In this document: positions 6,367-11,020 of the stretch, piece after piece
Position numbering within the stretch: the first letter of the stretch is position 1
Layout: every line of letters begins with the position of its first letter
NCBI GenBank assembly: GCA_015662405.1
Contig: DQUE01000126.1
Location: forward strand, 1 to 11,020
DNA length: 11,020 nt
Source of the DNA: Sulfurimonas autotrophica
GTDB lineage: Bacteria; Campylobacterota; Campylobacteria; Campylobacterales; Sulfurimonadaceae
Reading direction: 5' to 3'
Notes under the pieces: model-generated
The model's input: only the letters and a program-made list of their open reading frames with translations
What the model was told of the DNA's origin: nothing
Database searches by the model: none
Program-made: the position numbers and the translations under genes

Positions 6367-6830
6367 TGTACATCCTTAATTTTAATGAGTATATGATTTT
6401 TACGATCTTTGAAAGAGATTTGATGCGAGGCAACACTATATTTTATATCTACATCTGCATTTTGTATATGCTGCACAAATCCATCATCTTTTTTTACACT
6501 GTTTTTTCCATCATAAATCTCTCGTCCCAAAATAATATTTTGCAATAGAGTCGAGGGATATTTTGCAAAAAGATACTCCGCATTAAAACTACTTTTACGC
6601 ATACACCCCTCATCCACACAAATCAAATGATTAATATGAATCCTCCGATAAACATGCCCTGCCACAAACAGCTCTAGCTCTATAGCATCTTTTGTATGAC
6701 GAATATATCCAATATCTGAAAATCGCAATTGAGCAGATTTAATAGTAATAATTTTGACATCTGTATGCTCATAGTTTTTTACACTACAGGCACCAAGCAG
6801 AAAAATCAATAGAAAAAAAAGATACTTCAT
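6363..6830 (-). CDS. Small lipoprotein of unknown function
   Basis: A 155-residue protein with a short lipoprotein signal peptide: hydrophobic residues 3-12 and a lipobox LGAC with Cys15 as the lipid-modified residue. Ser follows the Cys, which in other Gram-negatives favours outer-membrane sorting. The mature part is beta-rich; it has a conserved-looking KSAQLRFSDIGYI stretch (31-43), two cysteines (71 and 76, CVDEGC) that could form a disulfide, and an ISFKDRKNHILIKIK ending. It resembles a family of hypothetical lipoproteins that I associate with Campylobacterota, but no function is known to me. It is the first gene of the operon; its stop overlaps the nfo start. The frame is closed by TAA just upstream, so this ATG is the only likely start, yet it lacks a ribosome binding site. 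Confidence 0.8.
   Translation of the reverse strand: MKYLFFLLIFLLGACSVKNYEHTDVKIITIKSAQLRFSDIGYIRHTKDAIELELFVAGHVYRRIHINHLICVDEGCMRKSSFNAEYLFAKYPSTLLQNIILGREIYDGKNSVKKDDGFVQHIQNADVDIKYSVASHQISFKDRKNHILIKIKDVQ
6373..6377 (-). promoter_or_regulatory. Ribosome binding site deciding the GTG start of nfo
   Basis: AAGGA on the minus strand, 6 bases before the GTG at 6366. An ATG at 6373 is in a different frame and does not compete. Confidence 0.6.
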
Positions 6831-6836
6831 TGCGTA

Positions 6837-6842
6837 ATTTTA
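6837..6842 (-). promoter_or_regulatory. Candidate -10 of the lipoprotein-nfo-AAA operon
   Basis: TAAAAT (within GATAAAAT) on the minus strand, only 6 bases before the lipoprotein ATG at 6830. If used, transcription would start at or next to the ATG, giving a leaderless message, which would explain the missing ribosome binding site. Confidence 0.3.
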
Positions 6843-6865
6843 TCGAATTTTTATTTAAAATGCGA

Positions 6866-6871
6866 TAGAAT
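6866..6871 (+). promoter_or_regulatory. Candidate -10 of the manC-wzm-wzt operon
   Basis: TAGAAT in the context TGCGATAGAAT, preceded by the T/A tract at 6847-6860. The predicted start is near 6878, leaving a leader of about 28 bases before manC. Confidence 0.4.
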
Positions 6872-6905
6872 GCAAATAATCAAGTAAAAAGGGGTAAGAT
6901 AACCC

Positions 6906-8279
6906 ATGACAAACATTATACTATGCGGTGGCAATGGCACAAGACTCTGGCCAATTAGCAGAACACTTATGCCAAAACAATTTGTAAAACTGTTCGACGA
7001 CAAATCACTCTTTCAACTTACTGTACAAAGAAATAAACATACATGCAAACAGCAATTCATCGTCTCAAATGCGCAACAGTACTTTTTATCTCTTGATCAA
7101 CTCGAAGAGCTCCAGATAAAAACAGACAAATTCCTCTTAGAGCCACTCGGTCGCGATACCGCTCCAGCAATAGCACTTGCATGCTTTGCCCTCAAAGAAG
7201 ATGAGATCGTCTTAGTCTCACCATCAGATCATCTCATAAAAGATGAGAACGCCTACACAGAAGCACTACAGACTGCAAAAAAACTAGCCCAAGAGGAAAA
7301 TCTCGTCACCTTTGGCATACAACCAACCTTTCCTGAAACTGGATTTGGCTACATCGAAGCAGATGGTTTTCATGTCAGGGCTTTTCACGAAAAACCAGAC
7401 CTCAAAACCGCAAAATCCTATCTCGATGCAGGCAACTTCTACTGGAATAGTGGAATGTTTTGTTTCAAAGCAGGAGTATTTCTCAAAGAGCTACAAAAAT
7501 ATTCGCCCCAGATCTATGAAGCATCAAAAATAGCCTATGAAAATGCAAACACAAAAGCAGATATGATTCGTATCCAACATGAGCACATGGTGGCTATTCC
7601 AAAAGAGAGTATAGACTATGCTGTTATGGAGAAGAGCGACAGAGTCAAAGTAGTATCTGCTGACATAGGCTGGTCAGACCTTGGTAGCTTTGATGCACTC
7701 GCACAAGAGTTTGCAGTCGATCACAACGGAAACACTTGCAATGAAAATCTTATCGCTATCAATTCAACAAACAATTTTGTTTACCCCAGTGAGCGTCTCA
7801 TCTCTCTTGTTAATATTGATGAGCTTATCGTAGTAGATACCCCCGATGCACTACTTATTAGCAAAAAAGGAGACTCCCAAAAAATAAAATCGATCGTCAA
7901 GGAGCTCCAAGGCAGAGAAAGCACACTACACAACATCCACCAAACAGCCCACCGCCCATGGGGAACATATACAATACTAGAAGAGAGCAAAGGCTATAAA
8001 ATAAAACGCCTTGTTGTCAAACCAGGCAAACGTCTCTCTTTGCAAAAACATCTCCACCGAAGTGAACACTGGGTAGTCATCAGTGGCACCGCAACTGTCA
8101 CCATCGGTAACACTACGCAAACTCTCAAAGCAAACGAATCCACCTATATAAAAATAGGAGAACTCCATAGACTTGAAAACAAAAGCAAAACAGATGTTGT
8201 CCTCATAGAGACACAAGTCGGTGACTATACAGGAGAAGATGATATCATAAGAGTTGAAGATGATTTTCAAAGATGTTAA
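6906..8279 (+). CDS. manC: Mannose-1-phosphate guanylyltransferase / mannose-6-phosphate isomerase
   Basis: A 457-residue bifunctional enzyme of GDP-mannose synthesis in the cytoplasm. Residues 1-335 are the nucleotidyltransferase: the GTP-binding loop LCGGNGTRLWP (6-16), VSPSDH (104-109), FHEKPD (160-165) and NSGMF (181-185). Residues 348-457 are the type II phosphomannose isomerase cupin: RPWG (350-353), LQKHLHRSEHW (379-389) with the metal-binding His/Glu residues, HRLEN (421-425) and GDYTGEDDIIR (439-449). The length is normal for the fused form. It leads a polysaccharide operon with wzm 9 bases downstream; no manB (phosphomannomutase) is present in the window. Both activities interconvert sugars feeding GDP-mannose, or GDP-derived sugars such as fucose or rhamnose. 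The ribosome binding site is a weak GGGG 11 bases upstream. Confidence 0.95.
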   Translation: MTNIILCGGNGTRLWPISRTLMPKQFVKLFDDKSLFQLTVQRNKHTCKQQFIVSNAQQYFLSLDQLEELQIKTDKFLLEPLGRDTAPAIALACFALKEDEIVLVSPSDHLIKDENAYTEALQTAKKLAQEENLVTFGIQPTFPETGFGYIEADGFHVRAFHEKPDLKTAKSYLDAGNFYWNSGMFCFKAGVFLKELQKYSPQIYEASKIAYENANTKADMIRIQHEHMVAIPKESIDYAVMEKSDRVKVVSADIGWSDLGSFDALAQEFAVDHNGNTCNENLIAINSTNNFVYPSERLISLVNIDELIVVDTPDALLISKKGDSQKIKSIVKELQGRESTLHNIHQTAHRPWGTYTILEESKGYKIKRLVVKPGKRLSLQKHLHRSEHWVVISGTATVTIGNTTQTLKANESTYIKIGELHRLENKSKTDVVLIETQVGDYTGEDDIIRVEDDFQRC

Positions 8280-8288
8280 GGCGCTTGC

Positions 8289-9062
8289 ATGAAGCATAAT
8301 ATTTTACTCGCTTTTGATTTTGCAAAAAGAGATTTTAAAGAGCGCTACATAGGTACAGGTTTTGGAGAGTTGTGGTATTTTATATCGCCAGTTGTGACTA
8401 TATTTATCTACACTGTCATCTTTTCAGATTTTATGAAAATGAAACTAAACATCATAGACAACAGCTACTCCTACAGTATCTATCTTGTTCCAGGTCTGCT
8501 CGCATGGACATCTTTTAGCACCATACTTTTACGTCTTAATACCTCTTTTTTCGAAAAAGCACACTTGATCAAAAAAATCAATGTTCCCATGTACTCATTT
8601 CAAATAGCCATCGTCCTTACAGAGTTTTTTACCTTCTTGCTTGCCATGCTTTTAGGACTTGGGTTTTTGTTGCTTATAGAGCAACCAATAACATGGAACT
8701 TCTTATGGCTTCTGCCTATTATGCTCATACAAACGCTCTTTGCTTTTGGTCTAGGTGTCATCCTCTCTCTTTTTACTCCATTTTTTAAAGATCTAAAAGA
8801 GGTTGTTCCTATCATAGTACAACTATGGTTTTGGCTAACACCTATCATATACATAAAAACAATGCTAGCAGATAAGTATCCACTGCTCCTTACCTACAAT
8901 CCTTTCTACTACTTTGTAGATATATACCAAAACATCTTTCTCTATGCAAAGCCACCATCACTCCACTCTTTAGTGATTATTTCATTAGAGGCACTCCTCT
9001 CGATTATTATTGCAGGATACCTCTACAAAAAGATGATACCAACCATCAAGGATATTATCTAA
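8289..9062 (+). CDS. wzm: O-polysaccharide ABC transporter, permease subunit
   Basis: A 257-residue inner-membrane protein of the ABC-2 type. It has about six membrane helices (near residues 28-48, 63-83, 104-130, 136-161, 172-191 and 226-245). The family landmarks are the amphipathic N-terminal motif RDFKERYIGTGFGELW (14-29) and FFKDLKEVVPII followed by WFWLTPIIY (165-188). It pairs with the next gene, whose ATG directly follows this stop. Together they export undecaprenyl-linked polysaccharide to the periplasm for ligation. AAGG, overlapping the manC stop 7 bases before the ATG, is the ribosome binding site. A capsule exporter (KpsM type) is the alternative, but the partner with a sugar-binding C-terminal domain favours Wzm. 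Confidence 0.92.
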   Translation: MKHNILLAFDFAKRDFKERYIGTGFGELWYFISPVVTIFIYTVIFSDFMKMKLNIIDNSYSYSIYLVPGLLAWTSFSTILLRLNTSFFEKAHLIKKINVPMYSFQIAIVLTEFFTFLLAMLLGLGFLLLIEQPITWNFLWLLPIMLIQTLFAFGLGVILSLFTPFFKDLKEVVPIIVQLWFWLTPIIYIKTMLADKYPLLLTYNPFYYFVDIYQNIFLYAKPPSLHSLVIISLEALLSIIIAGYLYKKMIPTIKDII

Positions 9063-10268
9063 ATGAAAAAACTCCTCGAAGTAAAAAATGTCACCAAAAT
9101 CTACAAAATGTATCACAGCAACATAGACAGACTCAAAGAGATTTTTCTAAAAAAAACCTACCATAGAGAGTTTGTAGCAAACAAAGAGATATCATTTGAC
9201 CTTTTTGAGCGAGAGACACTTGGCATCATCGGCGTCAATGGTGCTGGAAAATCAACCATCCTAAAGATTATCGCAGGTGTCATAGCCCCAACAAGCGGTG
9301 AAGTGATTCGCCACGGAAGAGTCACAGCACTGCTTGAGCTCGGCACAGGATTCAACGAAGAGATGACAGGTCGCCAAAACATCCTCCTCAACGCAACACT
9401 TCTTGGTATGACACACAAAGAGTGCCACGAAAAAGAAGACGCCATCATAGAGTTTAGTGAGCTTGGAGCATACATAGATGAGCCTATAAAGACCTACTCA
9501 TCAGGCATGAAGATGCGTCTTGCTTTCTCGATCGCACTCTTCTCAGAGCCACAAATTCTCATCGTCGATGAGGCACTAAGCGTTGGCGATGCTCACTTTG
9601 GAGCAAAATGCACACAAGCACTCAAAGAGCGTAAAGAAAAAAACATGGCTATCATCTATGTATCACATGACCTCAACTCACTCAAACTGCTTTGTGATAG
9701 AGTTATCCTACTCAACCAAGGCATGGTAGCAAAAGAGGGAGAGCCCGAAGATGTTATCAACAGCTACAACTTTCTCATAGCAAAACAAAACGACAAAGAA
9801 GAGAAGATCACCATCAAAAACAACCAAAGCTCTTTTGGAACATTTGATGCTACAATTACAAAAGTAACACTCACAGCACAACAAACACAAACCACTACTC
9901 TACACTCAGGCGAAGATGTTACTATTACAGTACATATAGCGGCAAAAAAGACTCAAGAGAACATGACCGTAGGCATCCTCATAAAAGACAAATTTGGACA
10001 AGATATCTTTGGAACAAATACCTTTTATCACAAAATCTCTTGCACCTTTGACGCAAACAAACACTACCTCTGCAACTTCACAATGCCACTCAACATAGGC
10101 ACTGGAAAATACACCATCACAGCAGCTATTCACCCAAATGAGACACACCACCAGCACTGCGCCCACTGGCTTGATTATGCTCTCGATTTTGAAATTGTCG
10201 CACCGCAAAAAGAGTACTTCATCGGACTATGCCGACTCGAACCAAAAATCACACTCCAATCTACATAA
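9063..10268 (+). CDS. wzt: O-polysaccharide ABC transporter, ATP-binding subunit with carbohydrate-binding domain
   Basis: A 401-residue protein with two parts. Residues 1-240 are the ATPase: Walker A GVNGAGKST (57-65), the LELGTGFNEEMTGRQNI stretch (91-107) typical of O-antigen and teichoic acid exporters, signature SSGMK (146-150), Walker B ILIVDE (165-170) and the switch His202. Residues from about 255 to 395 form a beta-sandwich of the Wzt C-terminal type, opening SSFGTFDATITKVTL and ending EYFIGLCRLEP. In E. coli O8/O9a this domain binds the capped non-reducing end of the glycan and is needed for export, so a capped polymer is inferred here. The methyltransferase gene directly downstream fits a capping enzyme. 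The start follows the wzm stop with no gap; AAGGA lies about 10 bases upstream. Confidence 0.94.
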   Translation: MKKLLEVKNVTKIYKMYHSNIDRLKEIFLKKTYHREFVANKEISFDLFERETLGIIGVNGAGKSTILKIIAGVIAPTSGEVIRHGRVTALLELGTGFNEEMTGRQNILLNATLLGMTHKECHEKEDAIIEFSELGAYIDEPIKTYSSGMKMRLAFSIALFSEPQILIVDEALSVGDAHFGAKCTQALKERKEKNMAIIYVSHDLNSLKLLCDRVILLNQGMVAKEGEPEDVINSYNFLIAKQNDKEEKITIKNNQSSFGTFDATITKVTLTAQQTQTTTLHSGEDVTITVHIAAKKTQENMTVGILIKDKFGQDIFGTNTFYHKISCTFDANKHYLCNFTMPLNIGTGKYTITAAIHPNETHHQHCAHWLDYALDFEIVAPQKEYFIGLCRLEPKITLQST

Positions 10269-10271
10269 GGA
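10267..10271 (+). promoter_or_regulatory. Ribosome binding site deciding the GTG start of the methyltransferase
   Basis: AAGGA overlapping the wzt stop codon, 6 bases before the GTG at 10278. This supports translational coupling and the GTG start. Confidence 0.6.
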
Positions 10272-10277
10272 AACAAA

Positions 10278-11020
10278 GTGTTAAAAAAACAAAAAAAAGA
10301 CCACTCCCTAGCAGATAAACTAACACGTCTCCCAAAAATAGGCTACCTCTTTGAGATGCTCTTTGCCATTGCCACACTCCCAAAGATACGCAAACGCCTA
10401 AACGCACTCGAAGAGCACCTCCTCTTTGAGACAACACAAAAACAAAAAGAGATGCTTGATGCTTTCTACCTCAATTTTGAAAACAGATTTCGCGGAACCA
10501 AAGAGAGAATCAAACAGCGCCAAAGCTACTACCTACCAATTGTCGAAAAAGTAGTCCAAGACAGATCTGAAACACTCCTTGACATAGGCTGTGGCAGAGG
10601 CGAATGGCTAGAGCTACTCCAAGAGCATGGCTACAGAGCAAAAGGTATAGACATCAACGAAACAATGGCAAAAAAAGCACAAGAAAACGGGCTTGATGTC
10701 ACAGCCACAGACGCCATAAACTACCTGCAATCTCTAAAAGATGAAACCATCAGCATCATAACCGGTTTTCATATAGTAGAGCACCTCCCCCTTACACTAC
10801 TCCTAACACTCTTTTACGAATCACTACGAGTGCTCAAACCCGGTGGTGCTATCATATTTGAGACACCAGACCCAGAAAACCTCCTTGTAGGCTCTTGTAG
10901 CTTCTACACTGACCCAACACACATCAAGCCGATCCCATCTGTCACCTTAGAGTTTTTAGCAACAAATAGCGGATTTACCCAAGTAGAGATCCACAGGCTT
11001 CACAAACTCAAAGAACCGCT
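10278..11020 (+). CDS. SAM-dependent methyltransferase, likely polysaccharide chain-end capping (3' end cut)
   Basis: Some 247 codons are open from a GTG and the gene runs past the window end. Residues 1-90 are helical: a hydrophobic segment IGYLFEMLFAIATL (21-34) followed by a charged, possibly coiled helix (36-63) and the motif FENRFRGTKERIKQRQSYYLP (67-87). The class I methyltransferase fold follows, with SAM motif I LLDIGCGRGEW (100-110), acidic motif II GIDIN (123-127), FHIVEHL (164-170), LKPGG (186-190) and ETPDPENLLVG (195-205). Similar proteins are common beside Wzm/Wzt genes. Its position after a Wzt with a glycan-binding domain suggests it methylates the growing chain end. It is not visibly like the E. 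coli WbdD methyltransferase, and any kinase, coiled-coil or glycosyltransferase domain further on is outside the window. Confidence 0.85.
   Translation, partial: MLKKQKKDHSLADKLTRLPKIGYLFEMLFAIATLPKIRKRLNALEEHLLFETTQKQKEMLDAFYLNFENRFRGTKERIKQRQSYYLPIVEKVVQDRSETLLDIGCGRGEWLELLQEHGYRAKGIDINETMAKKAQENGLDVTATDAINYLQSLKDETISIITGFHIVEHLPLTLLLTLFYESLRVLKPGGAIIFETPDPENLLVGSCSFYTDPTHIKPIPSVTLEFLATNSGFTQVEIHRLHKLKEP

Larger units (their letters stand above)
6831..6905. promoter_or_regulatory. Divergent intergenic region between the lipoprotein operon and manC
   Basis: This 75-base AT-rich gap is the only space for two back-to-back promoters. The minus side offers TAAAAT at 6837-6842 and the plus side TAGAAT at 6866-6871, about 24 bases apart. 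The two operons probably share upstream AT tracts, so transcription in one direction may affect the other. No operator palindrome is evident. Confidence 0.5.

Noticed and set aside
7977..8297. Minus-strand open frame of 106 codons antisense to manC.
   Set aside because: It opposes the conserved cupin domain of manC and its cysteine/phenylalanine-rich translation looks like an antisense shadow.

Overview
The window reads as chromosomal DNA of a low-GC Campylobacterota (Epsilonproteobacteria) bacterium, probably a free-living Sulfurimonas/Sulfurovum-like type. The main evidence is a complex I operon in which the usual NADH-binding subunits NuoE and NuoF are replaced by very short unrelated ORFs, as in Campylobacter and Helicobacter. 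The NuoB/NuoC/NuoD sequence style and a Campylobacter-type extended -10 element (TTTTGCTATAGT) agree. I could not run a search, so the genus is inferred.

Positions 1-3470 (minus strand) hold the front of a nuo operon: nuoA, nuoB, nuoC, nuoD, a 76-residue NuoE-slot protein, a 48-residue ORF in the NuoF slot, and the first 49 codons of nuoG, which leaves the window. Genes overlap or are separated by only a few bases. The module likely builds a proton-pumping quinone reductase that does not take electrons from NADH directly; in relatives a flavodoxin- or ferredoxin-type donor is used. Positions 3471-3720 are non-coding, with a candidate promoter for nuo and a 31-codon open stretch without a start codon that may be a gene remnant.

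Positions 3721-6830 (minus strand) form a second compact operon: a lipoprotein of unknown function, endonuclease IV (nfo, GTG start) and a 578-residue AAA+ ATPase (TTG start) with an uncharacterised helical N-terminal half. A 75-base divergent promoter region (6831-6905) separates it from the plus-strand genes.

Positions 6906-11020 (plus strand) begin a surface-polysaccharide operon: manC (GDP-mannose synthesis), wzm (ABC permease), wzt (ABC ATPase with a C-terminal carbohydrate-binding domain) and a SAM methyltransferase that runs off the end. The order manC, wzm, wzt, methyltransferase resembles the E. coli O8/O9a polymannose O-antigen loci, where a methyl (or methyl-phosphate) cap on the chain end stops growth and is recognised by the Wzt C-terminal domain before export. 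The likely product is therefore an ABC-exported, end-capped, possibly mannose-containing O-polysaccharide. No mobile elements, CRISPR arrays, tRNAs or rRNAs were seen.
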